From contig JAOTOM010004323.1 of the NCBI GenBank assembly GCA_034440615.1, positions 1-64,000 on the forward strand: 64,000 bases of DNA, read 5' to 3'. Positions 1-11,715 of the stretch are shown here, one piece after another; within the stretch, counting starts at the first letter, position 1, and every line of letters begins with the position of its first letter. The position numbers and the translations under genes were made by a program. The DNA is from Ashinkailepas kermadecensis (taxonomy: Eukaryota > Arthropoda > Thecostraca > Neolepadidae). The notes under the pieces are model-generated. The model did not search any database, was not told the origin of the DNA, and was given only the letters and a program-made list of their open reading frames with translations.

Positions 1-500
1 TAATACAGCTCAAGGTATATCTAGTTCGAAAGCAGTTTCCCGCCTTTTTCAGGAAATTCAGATCGAAATCCCCGTGGTTTCTATAGATCAAGTGGATGAC
101 TGGACTACTGTACTAGGTACTTCCAAATATTCGTTCATTTTCTTCCAGCAGCAGTAAAGCTGGTAGGGCTGTCTGAAATACGATTTAACCATCACATTTC
201 ACATTTTCTTATTAAGAGGGAATGAATACAACCTTAAAGGCTATTTAGTCTTATAATTGGGATCCTTTAGCATATTTCTAGTTTGTAAGTCTGCCAATAC
301 TCTCACTCACCATTGTCCGCGATACCTGCTCGGCTAAGCACAACGCAACAGTCTATTTTGATATCAAGTTTTTTTTTCTAGTACATTTGTTTTCATTCTG
401 TAGTTACTTGTAGTTTATCGAGTTTTCTGTTCGTTGTCTTCGATTTTATTCCAATTTCTTATAATCAGCCGGCATGTATCATTTAATCGCGTGATCGTTT
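1..500. other. No gene seen, AT-rich unique DNA
   Basis: Moderately AT-rich sequence without a long open frame, tandem array or recognisable element. It ends where a run of homopolymers begins. Confidence 0.5.
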
Positions 501-519
501 GTTGTCATATGGGTTCATA

Positions 520-843
520 TGTTCCCTTTTAACCCCCCGAAACCCGGGTTTTTAAAAAAAATATATACCCCTCCAAAACGAAAGGGAACCCCCACCGCAA
601 AAAAAACCAAAAAAATGGGGGTGGTTTGGAGAAACACGAAGGGGAGGGGGGGGGTGGGGGCCCCCCCCCACACCCCCAATCCTGTTGGTTGGGGTTGAAT
701 AAATAAATATCAAAATTAAAAAAAAATTTATTTTATTTTTTTTTATTTTGGATGGGGGGTAGGAGTTTTGGTAAAAAAAAAAAAAAAAACAAAAAGGAAG
801 AGAGGGGGGGGGGAGGTTTTAAAATTGGTTGGAGTGAAACAAC

Positions 844-904
<61 letters not shown>

Positions 905-940
905 ACAGTGTTGGATTTTCACTTCTCAGTCTTGGACTCA
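520..940. repeat. Homopolymer-rich low-complexity block
   Basis: The block alternates runs of A, G, C and T. It includes a run of about 57 A at 841-897, shorter A runs near 773-789 and G and C runs near 645-670. Short open frames here encode poly-lysine or poly-phenylalanine and are not genes. The A runs could be retroposon tails, but the jumble of homopolymers in all four bases also fits a poorly resolved assembly segment. Confidence 0.7.
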
Positions 941-1094
941 GAGTGTATAATTTTTGGGCTAGCCAAAATATGGAGGGTATAACCTTGAGAAGCACCAAAT
1001 AATGGAGGGTATAATTTTGGGATTTGCCAAAATATGGTGTATACCCTAGAAACACTAAGTAATGGAGAGTATACATTTCCTAAAATGCAGTGGA
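941..1094 (+). repeat. Tandem repeat, ~32-bp unit, 5 copies
   Basis: Five diverged copies of a roughly 32-bp AT-rich unit. Each begins with a form of gagggtata and ends with an aatatg-like motif after a ccaaa core. A single related unit occurs far away at 5127-5170, beside the large 82-bp array, so this is also a dispersed sequence. Confidence 0.65.
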
Positions 1095-1139
1095 TGTTTC
1101 CTTGGAATGAAGAATAAAACACCCTCCAATTATTGTATG

Positions 1140-2330
1140 CTATGTTGCCTAACTCAAAGCCTTTTGGGCATTATTTTGCTCACAACCTGAAAAGTAAGCA
1201 TTTGCGCAGAAAACAAGTGGTTTCATCATCTAAGTCACCTTCATAAACATGGTACTCCCAAAAACCTACCAGCCCATAATTTTGCTGTGGTGCTGTTAGC
1301 AGCAGTGCCAAGAATCTTGGCAAGATTTGTCCACAGCATAGCTGAGAAGTTTGGGTGTTATTGCAGTATAAACTAACAACAAGGCAAGTTTTATACACCT
1401 TTTACTGGTATTATTATGCTTTAAGGTGGCAACAAGACAAGTTTTTATACACATTTTCCTCCATGAAGCAAGCAAATGAGTTAGGTTTGGTTAGGTTAGG
1501 TTAGTTCAGTTTTTTATGTTGGAAATTTTTTGGATTCTTTTAAGAATTGAAGTTATTTTTTGTCTTCAAAAGCAGCTAATGTTAGGTCAGGTTAAGTTTG
1601 GTTAGGTTTTTAAATTTTAAATTTTTTCATAGAACAAATTTCTTTGCAGTTTTATTTTTTATATACTTTTTCTCCAAGGGGAGGTTAGGATAGGTTATGT
1701 TGCATATATTTTATTTTTTTAACATTTCTTTTTATGCCATGCTACATAACTCATAGCCCATTATTGGTGTTATTTTGCTCACAATCTGAGAAGTAAGCAT
1801 TTGCACAAAAATAGTGCTCCCATCATCTTAGTCACATTGGTTAACATTGCATTTGAATGAAAATGCCAAGATTTCATAAAACACCTTAAAACACAAATTT
1901 ACATATTTTACCTCCATGAAGCATACAAAGAAGGGGTAAAGTTTGGTTAGGTTATGTTAGGTTAGGCTTTGATAGGTTTTGATAAAAATGTGGGGGAAAT
2001 TTGTCAAAAAAAAAGTTCTTTTTTTATTCAAAAACATTTCAGGCTATCATGTATTGGGTCTTTCCTTTTTAAATTTGAGAAACAAAATTGTTTGGAAATT
2101 TGGAAAGAAAAGAATTTCATGCATGGAAAGTTATGGGAGGTGAAGTTAGGCTATGCCCCATCTTCTTTTGTTATTGTGAACACTACTTTTTAAGCTATAT
2201 TAGTAATTACCCAACTTCAAGCCCTTTTTGGGTGTTATTTTCCCTCGCAAGTGAAAAGCATGCATTTGCAGAGGAGACGAGTGGTCAAATCATGTTCAGC
2301 ACATTCATAAACATTGCATTAAAAAACAAA
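1140..2330 (+). repeat. Diverged ~0.5-0.6 kb repeat with TTAGG runs
   Basis: Three diverged copies of one segment start near 1148, 1745 and 2209. They share motifs such as attttgctcacaa, gtaagcatttgc and cataaacattgc. Between them are short degenerate runs of the pentamer TTAGG at about 1486-1508, 1581-1612 and 1942-1972. TTAGG is the telomere repeat of many arthropods. Here the runs are short and interspersed, so they are interstitial and not a telomere end. Small open frames at 1969-2193 and 2088-2462 have no recognisable motif. Confidence 0.6.
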
Positions 2331-2586
2331 GTCCAAGGAATGAGAAACTACAGCACCATATTTTCTTGTAATTCGCAACCAGACAAAAACCGAAAGAACA
2401 ATGGACCCAACCTTACCTCACCTGATCGAAACGCAATGGAAGGAAGTAACCAAGGGAAGTAACCACCACGCGGCGGAATAATACGGCAATTGTGGTTAAT
2501 GGTATTTAGTGCGGCGGATATGGACAATTTGCATAGCCGTCGAGGAACCAAGACTATAGAACACCAGGTAGAGCGCTCTGCTTCCC

Positions 2587-2947
2587 AAAAAGGGAGACGC
2601 TTGAGCCGACCATCAATTATATAAACTTCAGCCGACCAATCAGCGTTTGACGACCTCCGCCGATCGTGGCAATAGTAAAGGCCGTAGGGCAAAACTTGTG
2701 GAAGCTATTATTCATATATTGTTCAATTTTTTTTTAAAAATTTTTAAAAAAAAAATTTTTTTTTTTTTTTTTTTTTTTTAATATACTAATTTTATCACAA
2801 TGTCACCGTTAACAGGGGAAAAAAATTGATATTCGTGTGGATGTCACCGGTTTCGCCGCACTAAAGACAAAATTTGTTTGTTTACTATTATCACGATCGA
2901 CGGAGGTCGTCAAATGCTGATTGGTCGGCTCAAGCGTCTCCCTTTTT
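2587..2947. mobile_element. Foldback/MITE-like element with long inverted repeats
   Basis: The left arm at 2587-2679 and the right arm at 2881-2947 are inverted copies of each other. Both carry gggagacgcttgagccgacc, then gacgacctccg and aatagtaaa, read in opposite directions. The left arm holds an extra segment of about 26 bp (around 2613-2638) that ends by repeating gccgacca, a local tandem duplication. The interior is AT-rich and holds no transposase. The layout suits a non-autonomous DNA transposon or foldback element. I could not define a target-site duplication, so the exact ends are uncertain. Confidence 0.65.
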
Positions 2948-3960
2948 TATTGGACTAAAATGCTGGAGCGCACCCCCCCCGAAAAAAAAAAAAAAAAAAA
3001 AAAGAAAACAATGGGGTATGACCTACAGAAAAGGCTAAAAAATAAATTGTGATAAAATAAATCCCCCCGACAAAATTCAAGGAGTAATTGTTTTCTTCAA
3101 TTATCTTAACTCTGTACTTTAGTATCTTAACTCTGGGCCACGCAGATTAAATCCACACAGTCAAATTTTATTTTTGCGGAGTTGTAGACTATCTGTGTCC
3201 GAGTGGCATAAACAGTATTTGTGTCACGAATATGTGGCGCTCTGAAGCGATGTATGTCATGAAATCAAAAGACACCGAAATTTCTGGTTATCTGGTGGTC
3301 TATTTTGCCACAAAGTCTTAACATGTTTGGAGAATGTCTTGGACGGATCTGGCTAATTTTCACGCGTAAATTTTACCTGATATATTTTATTTAGATCGGC
3401 TGCGATTGCTTCAAAACTCAGAAATACTCCTTTTCTTTTCCGTAAGCTGATGTAGAACATGCCAATCTTTCAGGAAGAATTCAAAGGCCAATTATTAATT
3501 GCCTTTCTTCGGAGTGGTTTAAAAATCTCCCGAAAGAGTGGGAGCTGGAGAGGCATGATTCACCCCCGGCCAAGAGCCTCTAATTTTCCAATCCGTCCCG
3601 GAGAGTGGTAGTTTTCTTTACTAGCCAGGCGACGCATGCAAGCTTCCTTCATTGGAAGAGGGATTACTTCATGTTTTGAATTCGGAAGTCCAGAGATGAT
3701 ATCTTGTGGCAAATTTAGTTGTGCAGTGCGCTGGTGTTAGGATGTAGGTATTTGGATGATTGATGGACCGGTAGGCGGGAAGTGAGACTCAAGGCCCTTA
3801 AGTGAGAGTAGTAATTGCTGTGGTGTGGTGTCGACCCGTCGGTGGGTGTCGTCCTACCTAAGAAATTAGGCTCAATTGAATTGTTCAAATTGAATGCCTC
3901 TCATTGCCGTTGGTGTCAAAGGGTGAACTATGATAATATTGCGATGCCTTACCTATAGAT
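2948..3960. other. No gene seen; includes C and A runs
   Basis: After a C run and an A run at about 2971-3003 the sequence is unique and moderately AT-rich. I see no open frame with a recognisable motif, no array and no RNA-gene boxes. Confidence 0.5.
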
Positions 3961-3965
3961 ACATT

Positions 3966-4075
3966 GCATGGATGTAGGTAGGTTACCTAGTACGTACCTA
4001 CCTACTAGGTAGGTACTTGGTGCAAATATAGGTAGGTAAGTTTTACCTAGGTGCATCTGCATCCACATCAACATG
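3966..4075. repeat. Degenerate (ACCT/AGGT)n tetranucleotide tract
   Basis: Irregular mix of acct and its complement aggt, giving short palindromes such as acctacctactaggtaggt. It is simple-sequence DNA able to form hairpins. Confidence 0.7.
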
Positions 4076-5200
4076 CAAGTGCATATGCACCCAGTGGCAT
4101 ACCTACCTAGGGTCTTCATTAATGGGTGGCCCTGTAATGGATGAAGCGTTCTGACTTTGTTCTTGTTTGGACAGAATTGTTTGATTTTTTAAATTTTGAA
4201 GGCTGCTGAAAACAATCATTTTCAGCAGACAAATGCTTTGGAGTCAAGGGCTAGTCTGCTTATTTTGGTGTCGGAATACATTATTTTTTACTCCTATGGG
4301 TTTGGTGTCACTCCAGTGCACCTAAGCATGCATTCATGCACATTGATTGTGCACTTATGAAGTGTTTCAGGATATTGTTGGGTGCACCCATCCCATTGGA
4401 CACGGAGTACAATTTTGTTGTTTTTTTGCCTCCCACCTCATAAAAAACTGCCATGCCAAAGCATGACTTGCACCTACTGAGATATTCAGAAAATCATTCC
4501 CTTTATGCCTATCTAGTTGCGAGTTGTGTACTGCCTACTCCAGTTCTCTTTCTAGTTTTGGTCTTGCATTCTTCTGAGCACTTCTGGTCAGGGCATTTTG
4601 GTGAATGGAAAGTAAGTGAATGAAGGCATGTATGTTTGTTTATTCACTTGTACTAGGCAATTACACTTGCACCACTATACACTTGACTTGCACCATTATA
4701 TTTTTATATATTCGCTGTTATGGTCATATGCATAGTGATCCCAACTTTAACTTCCATTCTGCTGGTATCCTGTCATTCTTTAAGTCTAACAGGCATCTCA
4801 TCTTCTGTTCTTTTCCTTGCATTCTCTTTGAATGTTTCTGCAGCCCTGGTGATCAGCTGAAATAACAAATGTACATTATTCTCAATAATCTTGCCAAGTT
4901 GACATGCCAAGGATCCAAAATGATTACACAAGATGAAGATTATTAGAACTGGTGGATCTCATTCTCACTACTAGCCAAAGATCACCATATAGTCCATTGA
5001 GCGTGCTGCTCTGTGGGCTATGTTAACAATTATCATTATTTGATAGTGGCAGAACTAGTTGGGATTTCTTGTTATGGATTAGCTCTTCATCTGGTAGTTG
5101 GCAGCCCAAGGAGTGGATATTTTTGGGAGTGTATAATTCTTTGGACAGCCAAATGTCCAAAAAATGGCCATTTTTCCAACGCTGGCCATTGTGGCCGGCC
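4076..5200. other. No gene seen
   Basis: Unique sequence. A small open frame at 4620-4865 (81 codons) lacks any motif I recognise. A single copy of the 32-bp repeat of 941-1094 lies at 5127-5170, next to the following array. Confidence 0.5.
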
Positions 5201-6832
5201 TGTCTCCCCACCGTCGGTCCGCTCCGGTGTTGGGTGTGAGTCAGGGGCGGAGGTCCCCCGCTGGTAGCCTGATGTGACAGATCTGTCGTAGCCTGATGTG
5301 GCCGGTCTATCGCCCACCGTCGGTCCGCTCCGGTGTTGGGTGTGTGTCAGGGGCGGAGGTCCCCCGCTGGTAGCCTGATGTGACCGGTCTGTTTCGCCCA
5401 CCATCGGTCCGCTCCGGTGTTGGGTGTGAGTCAGGGGCGGAGGTCCCCGCTGGTAGCCTGATGTGGCCGGTCTGTCTCCCACCGTCGGTCCGCTCCGGTG
5501 TCGGGTGTGTGTCAGGGGCGGAGGTCCCCCGCTGGTAGCCTGATGTGACCGGTCTGTCGTAGCCTGATGTGGCCGGCCTGTCTCCCACCGTCGGTCCGCT
5601 CAGGTGTTGGGTGTGAGTCAGAGGCGGAGGTCCCCCGCTGGTAGCCTGATGTGGCCGGTCTGTCTCCCACCGTCGGTCCGCTCCGGTGTTGGGTGTGAGT
5701 CAGAGGCGGAGGTCCCCCGCTGGTAGCCTGATGTGAGCGGCCTGTCGCCCACCGTCGGTCCGCTCCGGTGTTGGGTGTGAGTCAGGGGCGGAGGTCCCCC
5801 GCTGGTAGCCTGATGTGGCCGGCCTGTCGCCCACCGTCGGTCCGCTCCGGTGTTGGGTGTGTGTCAGGGGGCGGAGGTCCCCCGCTGGTAGCCTGATGTG
5901 AGCGGCCTGTCGGCCCACCGTCGGTCCGCTCCGGTGTTGGGTGTGTGTCAGGGGCGGAGGTCCCCCGCTGGTAGCCTGATGTGACAGATCTGTCGTAGCC
6001 TGATGTGGCCGGTCTGTCTCCCACCGTCGGTCCGCTCCGGTGTTGGGTGTGTGTCAGGGGCGGAGGTCCCCCGCTGGTAGCCTGATGTGACCGGTCTGTC
6101 GTAGCCTGATGTGGCCGGCCTGTCTCCCACCGTCGGTCCGCTCCGGTGTTGGGTGTGAGTCAGGGGCGGAGGTCCCCCGCTGGTAGCCTGATGTGACAGG
6201 TCTGTCGTAGCCTGATGTGGCCGGCCTATCGCCCACCGTCGGTCCGCTCCGGTGTTGGGTGTGTGTCAGGGGCGGAGGTCCCCCGCTGGTAGCCTGATGT
6301 GAGCGGCCTGTCTCCCACCGTCGGTCCGCTCCGGTGTTGGGTGTGTGTCAGGGGCGGAGGTCCCCCGCTGGTAGCCTGATGTGAGCGGCCTGTCTCCCAC
6401 CGTCGGTCCGCTCCGGTGTTGGGTGTGAGTCAGGAGGCGGAGGTCCCCCGCTGGTAGCCTGATGTGGCCGGTCTGTCTCCCACCGTCGGTCCGCTCCGGT
6501 GTTGGGTGTGAGTCAGAGGCGGAGGTCCCCCGCTGGTAGCCTGATGTGAGCGGCCTGTCGCCCACCGTCGGTCCGCTCCGGTGTTGGGTGTGAGTCAGGG
6601 GCGGAGGTCCCCCGCTGGTAGCCTGATGTGGCCGGCCTGTCGCCCACCGTCGGTCCGCTCCGGTGTTGGGTGTGAGTCAGGGGCGGAGGTCCCCCGCTGG
6701 TAGCCTGATGTGACCGGTCTGTCGCCCACCGTCGGTCCGCTCCGGTGTTGGGTGTGAGTCAGGAGGCGGAGGTCCCCCGCTGGTAGCCTGATGTGGCCGG
6801 CCTGTCGCCCACCGTCGGTCCGCTCCGGTAGT
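5200..6832. repeat. Minisatellite, 82-bp unit alternating with 106-bp variant
   Basis: About 18 head-to-tail copies of an 82-bp GC-rich unit containing ccaccgtcggtccgctccgg and ggtcccccgctggtagcctg. Several copies are 106 bp, because the segment gtagcctgatgtgac plus a short extension is duplicated inside the unit (near 5270-5310, 5540-5570, 5980-6010, 6090-6115 and 6195-6225). Copies are nearly identical apart from a g/a choice in gtgtgtgtcag versus gtgtgagtcag. Since 82 is not a multiple of three, reverse-strand frames run only short distances. They are not genes. Confidence 0.95.
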
Positions 6833-6993
6833 TCAGCTGGCGGCCCACCTGTCCGGGCGCTTCTGGTCGGGCGGGTCTGCACTTCAGTAGACAGGCCCGT
6901 CGCCGGCGATCTCGTCAGGCGTGCATGGGCGCGAATACGCTGCAGAAGCAGTCCGCCCTGGTCTGGCCGGGAGATCACTGCTGCGGGCCGTCA

Positions 6994-7372
6994 GTACACC
7001 TTGGGCCGTCGGTACACTCTGGACGGCGGTACACCCTGGACGGCGGCGCGTTGCCCGGGGACAGCGGGGTCGCCGGCCGTCGGCACACCCTGGACCGTCG
7101 GTGCCCCCTGAGCCGTCGGTACGCCCTGGACCGTCGGTACGCCCTGGACTGTCGGTACACCCTCTGCCGCCGGTACACCCTGGACGGCGGTACACCCTGG
7201 ACGGCGGCACACCCTGGACCGTCGGTGCCCCATGAGTCGTCGGTACACCCTGGGCCGCCGGTACACCCTCTGCCGCCGGTACGCCCTGGGCCGTCGGTAC
7301 ACACTGGGCCGCCGGTACACCCTCTGCCGCCGGTACACCCTGGGCCGTCGGTACACCCTGGGTGGCGCCGCG
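6994..7372. repeat. Minisatellite, 18-bp unit
   Basis: About 20 copies of cgtcggtacaccctggac and variants (ccgccggtacaccctctgc, cgtcggtacgccctgg). Because 18 is a multiple of three, several frames stay open on both strands and give spurious reading frames up to 174 codons. Confidence 0.9.
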
Positions 7373-7787
7373 TGCCCGGGAACAGCGCGGCTGTAGTCGG
7401 CTCTCCATTGCAACGGACTACATGTGCTTCACGAAGCCAGCAACTCTAATATGTCTTCTTGTAAAATTAGTGTCACCAGATTGTTGCGAGATTGTGATTG
7501 ATGTGTTTTGATAGCGAGAGATGTTCTGATTGGTGTGTTTTGATAGCGAGCGATGCCCTGATTGCGATGCTACCGATGTGATATCTCACCACCATTTTAC
7601 CATTGCATTGTTTTAGTGTGTTGACACGGTCGCTTAAAATCTCTGCTCTGATGGGAATGCGAATGCAATACACGAATACGAACACGGACACAAACTGCGC
7701 TCTCACACGACGCTCGCAGCACGACTGCAGTTTTGGTTTTGCGAGTTGCCGGTGTATCGCTGTGCCGTGTATCAACCGATAACGTCG
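7373..7787. other. Unique DNA with a 37-bp direct duplication
   Basis: At 7487-7563 a segment of about 37 bp containing gtgttttgatagcgag is present twice. The remainder is unique and has no recognised gene. Confidence 0.55.
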
Positions 7788-8012
7788 CCGTAGCCGGTGG
7801 AACAGCCGATGGAACTGCCGGTGGAACAGCCGATGAAACAGACGGTGAAGCAGACGGTGGAACGGCCGGTGGAACAGCCGGTGGAACAGGCAGTGGAGCA
7901 GACGGTGGAACAGCCGATGAAACAGACGGTGAAGCAGACGGTGGAACAGACGGTGGAGCAGACGATCGAACGGCCGGTGGAACAACCGGTGGAACAGCCT
8001 CTGGAACGGCGG
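7788..8012. repeat. Minisatellite, 12-bp unit with 84-bp higher order
   Basis: Copies of gccggtggaaca and gacggtggaaca. The variant block cgatgaaacagacggtgaag appears at 7831 and again at 7915, 84 bp (seven units) apart, showing a higher-order duplication inside the array. It opens long frames on both strands, which I do not regard as coding. Confidence 0.9.
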
Positions 8013-8544
8013 GCGGCCACTGACTATCGTGTCGACTGCACTCAGCTGTGCCGATCTGATGCTCTATTCCGATCGAGCTGGCGTCGTTCATGTTTTGTGA
8101 ACGCTGCTCGACCGCTTTCTCCCGTCATCAGTATGTCGCGCCTGGCTGGATTTGCTGCATCGCGCGCCCACTCACAGCCGACTCGTGTGGTGTTTTGCCG
8201 TGCGCTCTGCGGCGACAGCACGCTACTTCGCCGGTGCACAGAGTGCAGCTTGAGGCGGGCCGGGGACGGGGCAGGTCTTCCGTGGCGCCTGCTCCGCATC
8301 TCGCCGGCACGAGCGCGCGGCGCAGCTTCGGCAACACTTGTCGGCGTGTCTGCTGATGTGCTGAGGGCGTGCCGACAGCCGGTTGCGTCAGCTGTTTGTT
8401 GGCTTGCACGCCTTGTTGCGGGCGGCGCGACAAAGGCTCGGCGCTGCGTCGGCTGCGGTGTGGCCGGGTCGTGTCGGGTCGTCAGAGGGCGCCGCGGCCG
8501 GCCCCGCTGGGTGGTCCGGGCACGGGCACACCGGCGGGGCCGCC
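8013..8544. other. GC-rich unique DNA between two arrays
   Basis: CpG-rich sequence with overlapping open frames on both strands, as expected from its low stop-codon density. No domain or motif is visible. Confidence 0.45.
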
Positions 8545-9898
8545 GACTGTCGGGACTGGCCCGGCCACCACCCGACTGTCGGGACTGGCCCGGTCACCAC
8601 CGCCGCCGACTGTCGGGACTGGCCCGGCCACCGCCGTCGACTGTCGGGACTGGCCCGGCCACCGCCGCCGACTGTCGGGACTGGCCCGGTCACCACCGCC
8701 GACTGTCGGGACTGGCCCGGCCACCGCCGTCGACTGTCGGGACTGGCCCGGCCACCGCCGCCGACTGTCGGGACTGGCCCGGTCACCGCCGACTGTCGGG
8801 ACTGGCCCGGTCACCACCGCCGACTGTCGGGACTGGCCCGGTCACCGCCGACTGTCGGGACTGGCCCGACCACCACCGCCGACTGTCGGGACTGGCCCGG
8901 TCACCGCCGCCGACTGTCGGGACTGGCCGGTCACCGCCGACTGTCGGGACTGGCCCGGTCACCACCGCCGACTGTCGGGACTGGCCCGGTCACCGCCGAC
9001 TGTCGGGACTGGCCCGACCACCACCGCCGACTGTCGGGACTGGCCCGGTCACCGCCGACTGTCGGGACTGGCCCGACCACCACCGCCGACTGTCGGGACT
9101 GGCCCGGTCACCACCGCCGACTGTCGGGACTGGCCCGACCACCGCCGCCGACTGTCGGGACTGGCCCGACCACCGCCGCCGACTGTCGGGACTGGCCCGG
9201 TCACCACCGCCGACTGTCGGGACTGGCCCGACCACCGCCGCCGACTGTCGGGACTGGCCCGCCACCACCGCCGACTGTCGGGATTGGCCCGGTCACCACC
9301 GCCGACTGTCGGGACTGGCCCGGTCACCACCGACTGTCGGGACTGGCCCGACCACCACCGCCGACTGTCGGGACTGGCCCGGTCACCACCGCCGACTGTC
9401 GGGACTGGCCCGGCCACCGCCGCCGACTGTCGGGACTGGCCCGGCCACCGCCGCCGACTGTCGGGACTGGCCCGGTCACCACCGCCGACTGTCGGGACTG
9501 GCCCGGTCACCGCCGACTGTCGGGACTGGCCCGGCCACCACCGCCGACTGTCGGGACTGGCCCGGTCACCGCCGACTGTCGGGACTGGCCCGGCCACCAC
9601 CGCCGACTGTCGGGACTGGCCCGGCCACCGCCGGCTGTCAGGACTGGCCCGGTCACCGCCGACTGTCGGGACTGGCCCGGCCACCACCGCCGACTGTCGG
9701 GACTGGCCCGGTCACCCCGCCGACTGTCGGGACTGGCCCGGCCACCGCCGACGACTGTCGGGACTGGCCCGGTCACCGCCGACTGTCGGGACTGGCCCGG
9801 TCACCGCCGACGACTGTCGGGACTGGCCCGGTCACCGCCGACTGTCGGGACTGGCCCGACCACCGCCGCCGACTGTCGGGACTGGCCCGGCCACCGCA
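8545..9898. repeat. Minisatellite, 28/31-bp unit, ~45 copies
   Basis: Units carry gactgtcgggactggcccgg followed by tcaccgcc, tcaccaccgcc or ccaccgccgcc. Length changes come in steps of three bases (28 or 31 bp), from gain or loss of a ccg/cca triplet. An 801-codon frame at 7797-10202 and 524-557-codon frames in other registers arise because the unit has no stop codon in most registers. Three overlapping long frames over the same bases argue against any being a gene. Confidence 0.95.
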
Positions 9899-11037
9899 CA
9901 ACTCGCATCGGAGGGCACGAGTGTTTGGGTGCGGCTTCCCACTTGCAGCGCCTTTGATGCGGCGTGGAACTACCGCGAGGAAATGCGGAACACCTTCAAT
10001 TCGATTGGTTCGGAGAAGGTGGCAGTTATATATGGAATTTAAGGCGTGCCGAACCATAATGACCGTACGTACCTCTCGGGAACCTTTCTGTCAGAGTACA
10101 CGTGCGAGAAACCGATTGATAACGCAAGTGGTCGCATATTTAAGATGGAAAAGAGGATATCACGGGTGTGATTACGTTAGGTTTGCATGTACGGCGAGGT
10201 AGGTATGTCTCCCCGCAGGGGAGGTGTCCGGCTGCCGTGCTTTGTGGCAGTTACCCTCACCAGCTCGTGATTTTACCGTTCCGAGTGTTGGGTAGGTGGA
10301 AATCACGCAGGTGTGTTTAATGTTGGATGCCACTCGTGTTATCTGGCGACACTTGCGTGACCTGGCGGTACGTTTGTTACTTGGCGACACGTGCGGCCCA
10401 GTGTGAAGACAACGGCGAATGCTGCTATTTCTTCAGCGATGCATTGCAATGTGTTGGATGGGATTCTCAGTGTTATTTAATGAATTAGCTTCAAGTATTA
10501 CACCAATGAGAACTGTTATGCGGTGCGCTTTGGGTGCAGTGTCTATGGTTGGTGTAATTACTGGCAGCTATTTCAACCAATATTTTAGCGGTTGACCAGA
10601 AAATTCAAGGTGAAATCCAATGCTGCGGTGTTGGATGTGCCGCGATCCTTACAAGGGGATGGGGTATGCGAGGGAGCGGGGTATATTGCCCACCGTTTCC
10701 TTCAATGTTAATTTGGAGAAAACAGTTGTTGCCAAACAACAATCTCTTCTACTTGCCTGTTATTCTGGCTTATTAGTGAAAGCTTAAATTGTATCAGCTC
10801 ATGACTCTAACCTTAACCATTGTATTAATTTTATTGACACAAATATACATTTCTTAGCGTGTGCACTCCAAAGCTGCAAACTGCCATGAAAACTAGCATG
10901 TGCTGGAAGCATGTCAAAGCGTGGCGTCCATGGCCATTGAGCGTATGTGTGGGCAATGTGCAGTTGTTGGCGTCGGTGTATTCTGGTGCTGACCTGCGGC
11001 CCCAGGTGGCTGCGGTGCTGCTGCCCCGGGTGTCTGT
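9899..11037. other. No gene seen
   Basis: Unique sequence, GC-rich at first and then balanced. No element, RNA gene or motif-bearing open frame was found. Confidence 0.5.
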
Positions 11038-11715
11038 GGTGCGGCAGTGACCCGATGGGAGCGGCTCCGGGCCGTCTGTGTGTGGTGCGGCAGTGACCCG
11101 ATGTGAGCGGCTCCGGGCCGTCTGTGTGTGGTGCGGCAGTGACCCGATGGGAGCGGCTCCGGGCCGTCTGTGTGTGGTGCGGCAGTGACCCAATGTGAGC
11201 GGCTCCGGGCCTTGTGTGGGCTCCGGGCCGTCTGTGTGTGGTGCGGCAGTGACCCAATGTGAGCGGCTCCGGCCAGGTCGGGTCGTCTCTGTGGTGCGGC
11301 AGTGACCCGATGGGAGCGGCTCCGGCGTCTTTGCGGCTCCCAATGGAGCGGCTCGGGCCGTCTGTGTGTGGTGCGGCAGTGACCCAATGTGAGCGGCTCC
11401 GGGCCGTCTGTGTGTGGTGCGGCAGTGACCCAATGTGAGCGGCTCCGGCCAGGTCGGGCCGTCTGTGTGTGGTGCGGCAGTGACCCAATGTGAGCGGCTC
11501 CGGGCCGTCTGTGTGTGGTGCGGCAGTGACCCGATGGGAGCGGCTCCGGGCCGTCTGTGTGTGGTGCGGCAGTGACCCGGAGGCTCCGGCGAGGCGGGTC
11601 TTTCGGTGCGGCATACCCGATGGGAGCGGCTCCGGGCCGTCTGTGTGTGGTGCGGCAGTGACCCGATGGGAGCGGCTCCGGCCAGGTCGGGTCGTCTGTG
11701 TGCGGTGCGGCACGG
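11038..11715. repeat. Minisatellite, 46-bp unit, ~14 copies
   Basis: Units contain gtgcggcagtgacccgatgg and gagcggctccgggccgtctg. A second type has caatgtgagcgg in place of cgatgggagcgg, and the types are interspersed. Some units carry short insertions or losses (near 11205, 11270, 11330 and 11580). Reverse-strand frames up to 320 codons are by-products. Confidence 0.93.

Noticed and set aside
819..1076. Open frames with poly-Phe or poly-Lys
   Set aside because: They are translations of the A/T homopolymer run.
1480..1975. Chromosome end (telomere)
   Set aside because: TTAGG runs are only a few units long, degenerate and embedded in other sequence.
7797..10202. 801-codon open frame
   Set aside because: It runs through two GC-rich minisatellites whose units lack stop codons, changes register as 28- and 31-bp units alternate, and overlaps 524- and 557-codon frames in other registers.
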